From: Flavobacterium agrisoli
GTDB lineage: Bacteria > Bacteroidota > Bacteroidia > Flavobacteriales > Flavobacteriaceae
DNA length: 64,000 nucleotides
NCBI RefSeq assembly: GCF_016522065.1
Contig: NZ_JAEHFV010000003.1
Span: 124,001 to 188,000 of the forward strand
Direction: 5' to 3'
In this document: positions 37,084-45,490 of the stretch, in pieces
Numbering within the stretch: position 1 is the first letter of the stretch
Layout of the letters: every line of letters begins with the position of its first letter
Translations under genes and position numbers: made by a program
The notes under the pieces: model-generated
The model's database searches: none
What the model was told of the DNA's origin: nothing
The model's input: only the letters and a program-made list of their open reading frames with translations

Positions 37084-37134
37084 GATTTTATTTAATAGAT
37101 TTGAAATCATCAATCAAGTCTATTAAATAAAATC
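37084..37134. repeat. Long AT-rich palindrome directly upstream of a gene
   Basis: Arms at 37084-37099 and 37119-37134 are perfect 16-base inverse complements (GATTTTATTTAATAGA). Inward, one T/G position and then TTG/CAA extend the stem to about 20 pairs, with an 11-base loop at 37104-37114. It ends seven bases before the start codon at 37142, and no T-tract follows on either strand, so it is not a typical terminator. It could be an operator, a translational control hairpin, or a mobile palindrome remnant. Confidence 0.7.
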
Positions 37135-37141
37135 ACACTTA

Positions 37142-38662
37142 ATGAAGGGAATTTTTACACAAAAAGCACTCTTTAAATCATTGTTTTTTTTAGTTTTTTT
37201 CCAATCAGGAATTGCACAAAATATCACCGGTAAAATTACAGATTCAAAAACCGGTGAAATTATTCCGTATGCCAACATTCAGGTTAATTCTTCTGAAAGT
37301 ATAATATCGAACGCTGAAGGTTATTTTACTTTGGCTGAAAAAAATAGTAGCGATGAGACGCTACTAATTATTTCTTATTTAGGTTATGTACCGCTACAAA
37401 TAAGTGTAGCAGATTTAAAAAAAGTTCAAAACAATATTAAATTAACTCAAGGAATTGTTGAGTTGGATGATGTTGATATTTCTAACGAAAAACCAGATGC
37501 AGCCAAAATTATGGCTAAGGTAAAAGAAAACTTAAATAAGAATTACAAAAACACTCAGGCCAAAAAAGACTTGATTTTTGTGAGACATTCTTCTTCTTTC
37601 AATCCTAAAAAATTTGATTTTGAAATTGATAAATCGACCGTATTATCTGCTAAAGCCTTAAAAAAAACCAATGATGAATTAAATACATTTACCAAATTAT
37701 TAATAGCACACCCTCCACAACAATTTACTGATTATCTTTGCAACTATTATACTATTGATACAAAAAAAGAAGACAAACCTACCGTCTTATCAAAACTGGA
37801 AGTACTAAAAGCAACTATTCTAAAAAACGAAAACAGATCGGCTTCTTTGGATGATTTAGAAAAAAAATTCACCGATATTATTCTGCATAATTTAGATACT
37901 ACCAAATATTACCGAGTAAAAAGTGGTCTTTTTGGCTCACACGATACCATTTCATTAGGAAATAAAAAGAAAGGGAAAGAGAAAAAAAAGCAATTGAATT
38001 CGTCGAAAGCTTATCTTGATAATTACATCAGAAGAAATAATATTATTGATGCTAAAAGGCTCAACTTTATCAACAAACCCGAAATGTATGACTACAGTTA
38101 TGAAGGTGCAACCTATTCTTCAGAAAATAAATTTGTCTACGTAATTAGTTTCAAACCCAGAAAAAGCAAAGCAAAATACAGCGGAAAAATTTACGTATCA
38201 GAAGATGATTATGCCGTTTTAAGAACCGATTATACTCTAGAAGAAGGTGAAAAAGAAGCTAGCTTTAACATGAAATTATTATTGGGAGTAAAATTTTCGG
38301 TAAACCAGAGTAAAGGCACACTTATTTACAAAGAAAATCCAATTGGCGAAGGTTATTGCATGCAATACGCCTCATTAGAAACAGGCCAATATTTCTATTT
38401 TAATCGTCCTATAAAATTTATAGAATTGGCAAAAGGCGAAAAAGATGTAGTGAAATTTGATTTGAAAATTGAAGGAAGTTCAAAAGACAAAAATGAATTT
38501 ATGAACATTAAACGGGAGGAAACATCAAAAGCAACCATCGAAAATTTTAAGGAAGAAGATTTTAAATTTATAAATATTAAAAAATACGATCCAACCATTT
38601 GGAAAAATTATAGTGCTATTGAACCTCTGCAAGAAATGAAACAATTTAAAGAAGTAAATTAA
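37142..38662 (+). CDS. Exported protein with carboxypeptidase-like regulatory domain
   Basis: A 506-residue protein. The N-terminal 25 residues are a signal peptide ending GIAQ. Residues about 26-110 are a CarboxypepD_reg-like beta-sandwich: NITGKITDSKTGEIIPYANIQ, ISNAEGYFTL and LIISYLGYVPLQI. The rest (KLTQGIVELDDVDISNEK, then a lysine-rich region) is unassigned and shows no TonB plug or barrel pattern that I can confirm. Such proteins are commonly outer-membrane associated. It is separated from the M1 gene by the palindrome and shares its preference for AGA arginine codons (6 of 10 by hand). Confidence 0.75.
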   Translation: MKGIFTQKALFKSLFFLVFFQSGIAQNITGKITDSKTGEIIPYANIQVNSSESIISNAEGYFTLAEKNSSDETLLIISYLGYVPLQISVADLKKVQNNIKLTQGIVELDDVDISNEKPDAAKIMAKVKENLNKNYKNTQAKKDLIFVRHSSSFNPKKFDFEIDKSTVLSAKALKKTNDELNTFTKLLIAHPPQQFTDYLCNYYTIDTKKEDKPTVLSKLEVLKATILKNENRSASLDDLEKKFTDIILHNLDTTKYYRVKSGLFGSHDTISLGNKKKGKEKKKQLNSSKAYLDNYIRRNNIIDAKRLNFINKPEMYDYSYEGATYSSENKFVYVISFKPRKSKAKYSGKIYVSEDDYAVLRTDYTLEEGEKEASFNMKLLLGVKFSVNQSKGTLIYKENPIGEGYCMQYASLETGQYFYFNRPIKFIELAKGEKDVVKFDLKIEGSSKDKNEFMNIKREETSKATIENFKEEDFKFINIKKYDPTIWKNYSAIEPLQEMKQFKEVN

Positions 38663-38740
38663 TTTTTATCTAATTAATTCTTTCAAATCGCTCTTTTACT
38701 TGGAAATATAATACGATAAAAAATTAACAGTTATAATAAA

Positions 38741-38770
38741 AAAGAGGCTGTCTAAAAAGACAGCCTCTTT
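38741..38770. terminator. Bidirectional terminator
   Basis: A perfect 13-base stem (AAAGAGGCTGTCT and complement) around loop AAAA, with an A-rich run before it. It lies between the convergent carboxypeptidase-like-domain gene and the SDR gene at the end of the dnaA cluster. Confidence 0.88.
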
Positions 38771-38816
38771 CGTGCATTTAGATTTTAAATATTCTAAATT
38801 TAGTAAGCACTTGTAA

Positions 38817-39698
38817 TTATTTGTTTTTTTTGGATTTTATCATTTGTTCTAACTGATCCCATAATTCTTCAGGAATAGCTTCCAATAAATTAAATTGTCC
38901 GGCACCTTTCAACCATTCACCTCCATCAATCGTTATTACTTCTCCATTGACATAAGCAGAAAAATCAGACACTAAGTAAGCAGCCAAATTGGCTAATTCT
39001 TGATGATCCCCAACACGTTGTAAAGGAACTTTTTTGGCCATATCAAATTTCTCAGCCAAATCACCAGGTAATAATCTTTCCCAAGCACCCTTAGTGGGGA
39101 ATGGTCCTGGAGCAATAGCATTGGTTCTAATGCCGTATTTAGCCCATTCAACGGCTAAACTTCTTGTCATAGCTAAAACACCTGCTTTTGCAGTAGCACT
39201 TGGCACCACATAAGCAGAACCTGTCCAGGCATAAGTTGTTACGATATTTAAAATGGTGGACGAAGTTTGGTTACTGTCAATCCAATGTTTTCCGAAAGCC
39301 AATGTACAGTTTTTGGAACCTTTTAAGACAATGTCAATTACGGTATCAAAGGCATTTGCCGATAAACGTTCGGTTGGCGAGATAAAATTTCCAGCTGCAT
39401 TATTAAGCAAAACATCTACCTTTCCGAATGTTTTAAGCACTTCTTGCAACATATTTTCTACTTCTTCATAATGCCGTACATCGCATTGCACGGGTAAACA
39501 GGTCCCTCCAGTAAGTTGTTCTAATTCAGATGCGGTGTTTTTAAGTTTTTCTAAGTCCCTTGAAGTTATAGCTACTTTAGCACCCAATTCCATAAAATAT
39601 TGGGTCATCGCTTTGCCTAAACCGCTTCCGCCTCCCGTTACTACAATTACTTTGTTTTGTAACGCATCTTCTTTGAGCATTTTTTCGGTATAATTCAT
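38817..39698 (-). CDS. SDR-family oxidoreductase, 2,4-dienoyl-CoA reductase-like
   Basis: A 293-residue short-chain dehydrogenase/reductase. The cofactor loop is TGGGSGLGKAM at 21-31, and LLNNAAGNFISPTERLS near 98 is characteristic of 2,4-dienoyl-CoA reductases. The usual YxxxK is replaced: Tyr156, Ser167 and Lys171 have the spacing of the catalytic Tyr, Ser and Lys of that subfamily. It should use NADPH to reduce dienoyl-CoA during degradation of unsaturated fatty acids. The assignment is by motif spacing; other SDR activities remain possible. It follows the aminotransferase gene by 76 bases. Confidence 0.8.
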   Translation of the reverse strand: MNYTEKMLKEDALQNKVIVVTGGGSGLGKAMTQYFMELGAKVAITSRDLEKLKNTASELEQLTGGTCLPVQCDVRHYEEVENMLQEVLKTFGKVDVLLNNAAGNFISPTERLSANAFDTVIDIVLKGSKNCTLAFGKHWIDSNQTSSTILNIVTTYAWTGSAYVVPSATAKAGVLAMTRSLAVEWAKYGIRTNAIAPGPFPTKGAWERLLPGDLAEKFDMAKKVPLQRVGDHQELANLAAYLVSDFSAYVNGEVITIDGGEWLKGAGQFNLLEAIPEELWDQLEQMIKSKKNK

Positions 39699-39774
39699 AC
39701 AACTTAATTTTTATAACAAAAATAGTTATAAAATTATATGCACGCATATTATGTTGTGTTAATTTTGGCTTTAG

Positions 39775-40902
39775 CTAAAGGGATAAAAGCTTTTGCGCTG
39801 CTTTTTCGAGGGTTTCGTTGTCTTTAGCAAAACAAAATCGAATCATTTTTAAATCGGTATTGTTTTTATAAAAAGGAGAAAGGGGAATAGCAGCTACGCC
39901 TTGATTTTTAACTAAATTCTCGCAAAATTGCACATCATTTTCGTTTGATATCGAATGGTAGCTTGCCACTTGAAAATAAGTCCCTTTGCAAGGTAATAAT
40001 TCAAAAGGAGTGGGGTGTAACAGTTTTCTAAAATAATCCCTTTTTTCTTGGTAAAAAGCTCCAAGACCTGGAAGTTCCACTTCATCTAAATAGTGATTAA
40101 TGGCTACTTGAGCAATGCTATTAACGCTAAAAACCAAGAATTGATGCACTTTTTTTATTTCCTTCATCAAATGTTCCGGCGCTACCAAATAGCCAATTTT
40201 CCAACCCGTAATATGAAAAGTTTTGCCAAAAGAGGATACGGTAATACAATGGTTACGTAATGACTTTCGGGTGTGCGCCGAAAGGTGTTTTTCTTCAAAA
40301 GTAATGTATTCGTAAACTTCGTCGGAAAGCACGATTAGGTTCGGAAATTTCGAAATAAGAAATTCTAAAGCAATAAAATCAGCTTCGTTTAAAATGTTAC
40401 CTGATGGATTATGCGGATTATTAATGATAATCATCTTGGTTTTATCCGAACAATTTTTGGCAATTAAATTCCAGTTTGGACAGAAATTTTCATCAAGCGG
40501 AATGCGAATGGGTTTTCCGTTTGCTAATAAAACGGCTGGTTCGTAAGAATCGTAGCTCGGGTCTAAAATAATCACCTCGTCGTTAAAAGCAATCAAAGCC
40601 TGCAAGGTGACATAAATCCCTTGTGTTGCACCGGCAGTGATTAATATTTCTTTTTCGGGAGTGATTTTTCGCTGGTACGATTGGAGAAGGAGGGAGGCAA
40701 TTTTTTCTAATAGAGGAGGATAACCTGCAGAAGGCATATATTGATGAATGTCTTCGGTTGCCGTTTGCGATAAAATCTCAACCAATCGTTTGTCTATCGG
40801 GAAATTTGGAAATCCTTGCGAGAGGTTGATGGCATCATATTGATTGGCTAAACTCGTCATTTTACTAAAAATGCTAGTGCCTGTTTGAGGTAGTTTTGTC
40901 AT
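39775..40902 (-). CDS. Class I/II aminotransferase, methionine aminotransferase (YbdL) type
   Basis: A 375-residue fold-type I PLP enzyme. It has INLSQGFPNFPID near 25, the ATQGIYVTLQAL segment near 92, NNPHNPSGN near 162, the cofactor aspartate in LSDEVYEY near 191, and the PLP lysine in SSFGKTFHITGWKIGY near 227. These fit the kynurenine/methionine aminotransferase branch to which YbdL belongs. Methionine salvage or aromatic transamination are both possible; methionine is favoured by the overall pattern. It is 38 bases after the RsmI-like gene. Confidence 0.85.
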   Translation of the reverse strand: MTKLPQTGTSIFSKMTSLANQYDAINLSQGFPNFPIDKRLVEILSQTATEDIHQYMPSAGYPPLLEKIASLLLQSYQRKITPEKEILITAGATQGIYVTLQALIAFNDEVIILDPSYDSYEPAVLLANGKPIRIPLDENFCPNWNLIAKNCSDKTKMIIINNPHNPSGNILNEADFIALEFLISKFPNLIVLSDEVYEYITFEEKHLSAHTRKSLRNHCITVSSFGKTFHITGWKIGYLVAPEHLMKEIKKVHQFLVFSVNSIAQVAINHYLDEVELPGLGAFYQEKRDYFRKLLHPTPFELLPCKGTYFQVASYHSISNENDVQFCENLVKNQGVAAIPLSPFYKNNTDLKMIRFCFAKDNETLEKAAQKLLSL

Positions 40903-40940
40903 GCAAGCGACTTTTTTGTGAAAAAGATAAGTACTACTTT

Positions 40941-41654
40941 TTACATTTTATGGATAATAAAAATAGTTGGCCGATTGTGTAAATCGACTTTTAATTTTTT
41001 CCAGTCTGAAATGCGCATCGTTTTAATGAATTCGGTAGGCAAAGTAATGTCGGTTGCAATGCAAAGATGGGTGGATGGATTTAAAATTTGCACTAAATCG
41101 TCAACCAATTTATTGTTGCGATAGGGAGTTTCAATAAAAATTTGCGATTGATTTTTATCTTGTGAAATTCGTTCAAAATATTTTAAAGCTGTCTTTTTTT
41201 CGTCTTTATCAATGGGCAAATAACCGTTAAAAGTAAAACTTTGTCCGTTCATACCCGAAGCCATCATTGCTAATAAAATAGAAGAAGGGCCTACTAAAGG
41301 CACTACCTGAATGCCTTTTTCGTGTGCCAATTTTACTATTACGGCTCCAGGATCGGCAACGCCGGGGCAACCCGCTTCGCTCATTAAGCCCATGTTTTGA
41401 CCTTCTAATAAAGGTTGAATAAAGCTTAAATGTTCGCTGGATTCGGTTCTTTTATTCAGTGTAAAAAGGACTAAATCAGATTGTTTTTTTTCGGGTAAAA
41501 CGGCTTTTATCGATTTTCGAGCTGTTTTTTCGTTTTCCACAATATAATGATTGATTAGTTCAATACTTCTTTTTACCGTTTGGGGTAAAACATCCATCGG
41601 GTCGCTTTCGCCCATCGTAGTCGGAATTAAGTAAAGTTTTCCTAATTGTTTCAT
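40941..41654 (-). CDS. SAM-dependent methyltransferase, RsmI-like (tetrapyrrole methylase family)
   Basis: A 237-residue protein of the tetrapyrrole methylase superfamily. It starts KQLGKLYLIPTTMGE and carries MSEAGCPGVADPGAVIV near 92, the hallmark of RsmI, followed by VPLVGPSSILLAMMASG and IFIETPYRNN. Full-length RsmI methylates the ribose of C1402 in 16S rRNA; this is the shorter Bacteroidota paralogue, whose exact target is not certain. The internal ATG at 41654 was chosen because conserved sequence begins there. It sits in the dnaA cluster, 67 bases after the phosphatase gene. Confidence 0.85.
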   Translation of the reverse strand: MKQLGKLYLIPTTMGESDPMDVLPQTVKRSIELINHYIVENEKTARKSIKAVLPEKKQSDLVLFTLNKRTESSEHLSFIQPLLEGQNMGLMSEAGCPGVADPGAVIVKLAHEKGIQVVPLVGPSSILLAMMASGMNGQSFTFNGYLPIDKDEKKTALKYFERISQDKNQSQIFIETPYRNNKLVDDLVQILNPSTHLCIATDITLPTEFIKTMRISDWKKLKVDLHNRPTIFIIHKM

Positions 41655-41721
41655 TTGTTGTGATATTATAGTAAAAAAAAAGTATTTCAATTGATTGGCT
41701 ACAAGTGAAATACGATTTGGT

Positions 41722-42189
41722 TTAGCTGTGTTTTTGTATTAATTTTTTAGCAATGTTATCGGTCGATTCATTTAGCATTTCGTAAACCGAATCAAAACCA
41801 TTAGTTAACCCAAAATATGGGTCGGGCACGTCAACATTTTCACCGGGGAAAATCTCATCTAAAATTAAACGAACTTTGTTTTTATGTGTTTCGTTTTGTG
41901 CTAAAGCCAATACATCTGAGAAATTATTACTATCCATGACGTAGATGTAATCAAACTCGTCAAAATCATTTGCACTAAATTGGCGGCCTTTTTGATGCGA
42001 AATATTAAGCCCGTTTTTTTGAGCTACGGCAATAGAACGTTTATCGGGAGAATGACCTACATGCCAGCTTCCGGTTCCCGCCGAATCTACGATGAATTTA
42101 TCTTTAGGTAGTTTGGCTGCTAGGAGACCTTCCGCCAAGGGTGATCGGCAAATGTTTCCTAAACAAACCATTAAAATTTTTACAGGCAT
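41722..42189 (-). CDS. Low-molecular-weight protein-tyrosine phosphatase
   Basis: A 155-residue phosphatase. The P-loop CLGNICRS (catalytic Cys9, Arg15) is near the N-terminus, and the general acid lies in VPDPYFG near residue 122, so both catalytic parts are present. It should dephosphorylate tyrosine residues, or arginine as in some bacterial members. It begins eight bases after dnaA ends, an arrangement seen widely in Flavobacteriaceae from memory, and is probably co-transcribed with dnaA. Confidence 0.93.
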   Translation of the reverse strand: MPVKILMVCLGNICRSPLAEGLLAAKLPKDKFIVDSAGTGSWHVGHSPDKRSIAVAQKNGLNISHQKGRQFSANDFDEFDYIYVMDSNNFSDVLALAQNETHKNKVRLILDEIFPGENVDVPDPYFGLTNGFDSVYEMLNESTDNIAKKLIQKHS

Positions 42190-42197
42190 TTTGCTTT

Positions 42198-43625
42198 TTA
42201 TAGCGTTAACTTTTTATTGATGTCGTCAACAAATTTTTTAAATTGTTTGTCGGTAGAGACTAAATTATCAACCGTTTTACAAGCGTGCAATACAGTAGCA
42301 TGGTCCCGGTCGCCAATTTGCGAACCAATATTGGCTAAAGATGCTTTGGTGAATTTTTTAGCAAAAAACATAGCTAACTGGCGGGCTTGTACCACGTGTC
42401 TTTTACGTGTTTTTGATTGTAAGGTTTCGATATCGAGTTGGAAATAATCGGATACGATTTTTTGAATATAATCGATTGATATTTCGCGTTTTACATTTTT
42501 AACAAATTTTTCAACTACACTTTTAGCAAGCTCGATAGTTACTTCCTTTTTGTTGAAAGAAGATTGTGCAATCAACGAAATGATGGCACCTTCTAATTCT
42601 CTAACATTGGTTTTAATGTTTCGGGCTACGTATTCAATAATATCTTCGGGCATATCGACACCGTCTCGATATAAAATATTCTTCAAGATAGAAATACGAG
42701 TTTCGTAATCCGGTTGGTGCAATTCAGCCGAAAGTCCCCATTTAAAACGAGATAACAAACGCTGCTCAATGTCCTGCATGTCAACAGGTGCTTTATCCGA
42801 AGTTAAAATAACTTGTTTTCCGTTTTGATGCAAGTAGTTGAAAATATGGAAGAATACGTCTTGCGTTCCCGATTTTCCAGATAAAAATTGAACATCGTCA
42901 ATAATTAAAACATCAATTAATTGGTAAAAATGGATGAAATCGTTTCGGTTATTTTTTTTCACCGAATCAATATATTGTTGGGTAAAAATTTCGGCAGAAA
43001 TATACAAAACGGTTTTCTCGGGAAATTTTTCTTTTACTTCAACTCCAATGGCATGCGCCAAATGCGTTTTTCCTAAACCAACACCTCCAAAAATTAAAAG
43101 CGGGTTAAAAGAAGTTCCGCCGGGTTTATTGGCAACGGCCATTCCTGCAGAACGCGCCAGTCGGTTTGAGTCACCTTCTAAGAAATTGTCAAAGCTATAA
43201 CTGGAGTTTAATTGCGATTCAATTTTTAAATTGCGAATTCCCGGAATAACAAATGGATTTTTTAACTCGGGATTTAAATTTTTAAATGGTGCATCAACTT
43301 CTTGCGGTTTTACAGGCGTTCGGTTCGAGCTTGGCAATTGTTCGGTAAAAGGTTGTTTATTGCCATAAGTATTCTCCATTTTAATTTTATAGAGTAACTT
43401 TGCGTTTTTTCCGAGTTCTTTAGTAAGGGCAACTTTTAATAACTTTACATAATGCTCTTCGAGCCATTCGTAGAAAAATTTACTTGGAACTTGAATGTAT
43501 AATGCGTTGTCGGTTAGTTCAACTGATTTGATTGGTTCAAACCAAGTTTTGTATGCTTGGTCTTGAATATTGTCTTTTATGAAAGACAAACAGTTTTCCC
43601 ATACCGATTGAGCAGTTTTAGTCAT
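42198..43625 (-). CDS. dnaA: Chromosomal replication initiator DnaA
   Basis: A 475-residue initiator ATPase. Domain I covers about residues 1-85. The AAA+ core has Walker A GGVGLGKTHLAHAIG near 180 and Walker B VLIIDDVQFLSG near 240. The C-terminal DNA-binding domain ends with the signature IGDRDHATVLHACKTV near 445. Length is normal. It is followed by the phosphatase, RsmI-like, aminotransferase and SDR genes on the same strand, and is divergent from a thioesterase gene. I looked for TTATCCACA-type boxes in the 183-base upstream gap and found none, so the origin is probably elsewhere. Confidence 0.98.
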   Translation of the reverse strand: MTKTAQSVWENCLSFIKDNIQDQAYKTWFEPIKSVELTDNALYIQVPSKFFYEWLEEHYVKLLKVALTKELGKNAKLLYKIKMENTYGNKQPFTEQLPSSNRTPVKPQEVDAPFKNLNPELKNPFVIPGIRNLKIESQLNSSYSFDNFLEGDSNRLARSAGMAVANKPGGTSFNPLLIFGGVGLGKTHLAHAIGVEVKEKFPEKTVLYISAEIFTQQYIDSVKKNNRNDFIHFYQLIDVLIIDDVQFLSGKSGTQDVFFHIFNYLHQNGKQVILTSDKAPVDMQDIEQRLLSRFKWGLSAELHQPDYETRISILKNILYRDGVDMPEDIIEYVARNIKTNVRELEGAIISLIAQSSFNKKEVTIELAKSVVEKFVKNVKREISIDYIQKIVSDYFQLDIETLQSKTRKRHVVQARQLAMFFAKKFTKASLANIGSQIGDRDHATVLHACKTVDNLVSTDKQFKKFVDDINKKLTL

Positions 43626-43808
43626 AGATTCAAATAAATTTATGTTTTGATAATATTTCTCTTGCTAAAAGAGACTGATTTTTTGTCGTTTTTCAGGATA
43701 ACAAATATGTGAACAAAAATCGTTAAAAAAAAATATTTTGGGTTGGATTTTTCCAAAAAAAAGTTGTAAGGGCTAATCTAAAATTAAAAATTTAATAACA
43801 AAAAAATA

Positions 43809-44213
43809 ATGAAAAATCACCAAGTAAAAGTACGTGTTCGTTACTCCGAAACCGATCAAATGGGAGTGGTCTATCATGGTAATTATGTGCCATATTTTGA
43901 AATTGGTCGAGTGGAATGGCTTAAAAATCAAGGAGTTTCGTATAAAGATATGGAGTTAAGCGGAATTGGATTGCCAATTGTTTCCATGACTATCAATTAT
44001 AAAAAGTCGGCTCGATACGATGAACTTCTTACGGTTCATACCAACTTTAAAAGTCAAACTTCTGTTAAGATTGAATTCGATTGTGCGATTTATAACGAGG
44101 CAAATGAGTTATTAACAACAGCCTCCTTTTTGTTGGTATTTGTATCGTTAAAATCAGGTCGTCCGATAGCTCCGCCAGATTATATTTTGGATATTATTAA
44201 AAAGCTTCAATAA
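43809..44213 (+). CDS. Acyl-CoA thioesterase, YbgC/4-hydroxybenzoyl-CoA thioesterase type
   Basis: A 134-residue hot-dog-fold protein. VRYSETDQMGVVYHGNYVPYFE near residue 10 contains the active-site aspartate and the HGNY signature of the YbgC branch, followed by GRVEWLKNQGVSY. It should hydrolyse acyl-CoA or acyl-carrier-protein thioesters; the acyl chain cannot be told. It is divergent from dnaA and convergent with yigZ. Confidence 0.9.
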   Translation: MKNHQVKVRVRYSETDQMGVVYHGNYVPYFEIGRVEWLKNQGVSYKDMELSGIGLPIVSMTINYKKSARYDELLTVHTNFKSQTSVKIEFDCAIYNEANELLTTASFLLVFVSLKSGRPIAPPDYILDIIKKLQ

Positions 44214-44244
44214 TTCTAAAAGTGAATTGATTTTTTATTAAAAT

Positions 44245-44877
44245 TCAATTGCGTTTTATGTTAATTTCGAACATCGAATTAAAAGTGTCGAAAACCATTT
44301 CGGCATTTTTTTTTCTGATTTTGATGCCAATTTTGCCAATCGGTTTTTCGGTTTCAGGTTCTATTTCCATTTCTTGAGAAACAATAGAAATGTTTTTTTC
44401 CTTAATCACACGCATCACTTTATTCATGTTTTGATAGTCAAAAGTGATTAAAAAAGGAATATCGATGGTTTTTTCAACAATTTCACAAATTGCTAGTGTT
44501 TGTTGGGCGGTATTTCGGTACGCTGCTATTAATCCGCCTACGCCCAATTTAATGCCGCCAAAAATACGAACTACTACTACTAAAATGTTTGTTACATTAT
44601 AGGATTGTAATTGTCCATAAATGGGCATTCCGGCGCTATTACTGGGTTCTCCATCGTCGTTAGCTCGGTAACTTATATCGTTTTCTGTACCCAATTGGTA
44701 GGCATAACAATAATGCACTGCGCTAGGATGCTGTTTTTTTAAAATTTCAATTATCGGTTTTACCTCCTCTTCCGAATTGATTGGAAAAGCATAACCGTAA
44801 AATTTACTACCTTTTTCTTTGTAGATGATTTCTTCTGATGGTTCGTCGATGGTGCTGTACGTATCTGTTGCCATCAT
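44245..44877 (-). CDS. YigZ/IMPACT-family protein
   Basis: A 210-residue UPF0029 protein. KGSKFYGYAFPINSEEE near 22, RANDDGEPSNSAGMPI near 70 and VVVRIFGGIKLGVGGLIAAYRN near 100 are the conserved IMPACT segments. The C-terminal ferredoxin-like domain follows. The eukaryotic relative inhibits the kinase Gcn2, and bacterial members are implicated in translation or RNA binding but are not well defined. It is last in the ribD-HAD-yigZ operon, ten bases after the HAD gene. Confidence 0.9.
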   Translation of the reverse strand: MMATDTYSTIDEPSEEIIYKEKGSKFYGYAFPINSEEEVKPIIEILKKQHPSAVHYCYAYQLGTENDISYRANDDGEPSNSAGMPIYGQLQSYNVTNILVVVVRIFGGIKLGVGGLIAAYRNTAQQTLAICEIVEKTIDIPFLITFDYQNMNKVMRVIKEKNISIVSQEMEIEPETEKPIGKIGIKIRKKNAEMVFDTFNSMFEINIKRN

Positions 44878-44887
44878 TAATTGGATT

Positions 44888-45490
44888 TTAAATTCTATTT
44901 TTTTCTAATAATTCTGTTACATCTTCTTTTCCGACTTGTAAATTCCAAACCTGAATTCCTAAGGATTTAGCCGAGTCGGTGTTGTCGGTTCTATCGTCTA
45001 CAAATAAAGTTCGCTCGGGAGAAAGTTGATGGTTGTGAAGCAATTGTTTGTAAATTTCGGGATCGGGTTTACGTAAACCCATATCAAACGAAAAATAGAC
45101 TTTTTCAAAACACTCGTAAAAAGCTTTATAAAACGGTTCGCCTACCTTTTTTTCGAAAGTTTCGATGTGGATTGAATCGGTATTGCTTAATAAGAACAAT
45201 CGGTATTTTTGAGAAAGTGTTTGTAAAAAATCCAATCGATATTGTGGGAAATCTAATAAAACAGCGTTCCAAGCTTCTCTTATGGCTTCGATAGAGGCAT
45301 TGGGCATCTGCTTTTGAAATCCTTCTAAAAAAGTGGCAGCTGAAATGGCACCAATTTCAAATTGAATATTCAAGTTGTCCAATTCCGCATTCCATTCTGT
45401 TAATCCTAATTGCTTGAATTTTGTAATCGGAGCTTGTTTGTCGAGGTTGATGAAAATATCACCAAAATCAAAAATGATAGTATCAATCAT
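44888..45490 (-). CDS. HAD-superfamily hydrolase
   Basis: A 200-residue phosphatase-like protein. Motif I is IIFDFGDIFI with nucleophile Asp8, motif II LLSNTDSIH near 104, motif III lysine in GLRKPDPEIYK near 147, and motif IV LFVDDRTDN near 167. The long insertion between motifs I and II is a helical cap, placing it in subfamily IA. It overlaps the end of ribD by eight bases (ATGATTGA shared). In this position it might remove the phosphate in riboflavin synthesis, but that is inference from context only. Confidence 0.88.
   Translation of the reverse strand: MIDTIIFDFGDIFINLDKQAPITKFKQLGLTEWNAELDNLNIQFEIGAISAATFLEGFQKQMPNASIEAIREAWNAVLLDFPQYRLDFLQTLSQKYRLFLLSNTDSIHIETFEKKVGEPFYKAFYECFEKVYFSFDMGLRKPDPEIYKQLLHNHQLSPERTLFVDDRTDNTDSAKSLGIQVWNLQVGKEDVTELLEKNRI

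Noticed and set aside
43626..43808. Possible replication origin beside dnaA
   Set aside because: I read the gap on both strands for TTATCCACA-like boxes and saw none, and there is no array of repeats. dnaA here is just the head of an operon.
44214..44244. Terminator between the thioesterase and yigZ genes
   Set aside because: AATTGATTTT and AAAATTCAATT pair only with a bulge and the stem is entirely AT, so it is too weak to call.
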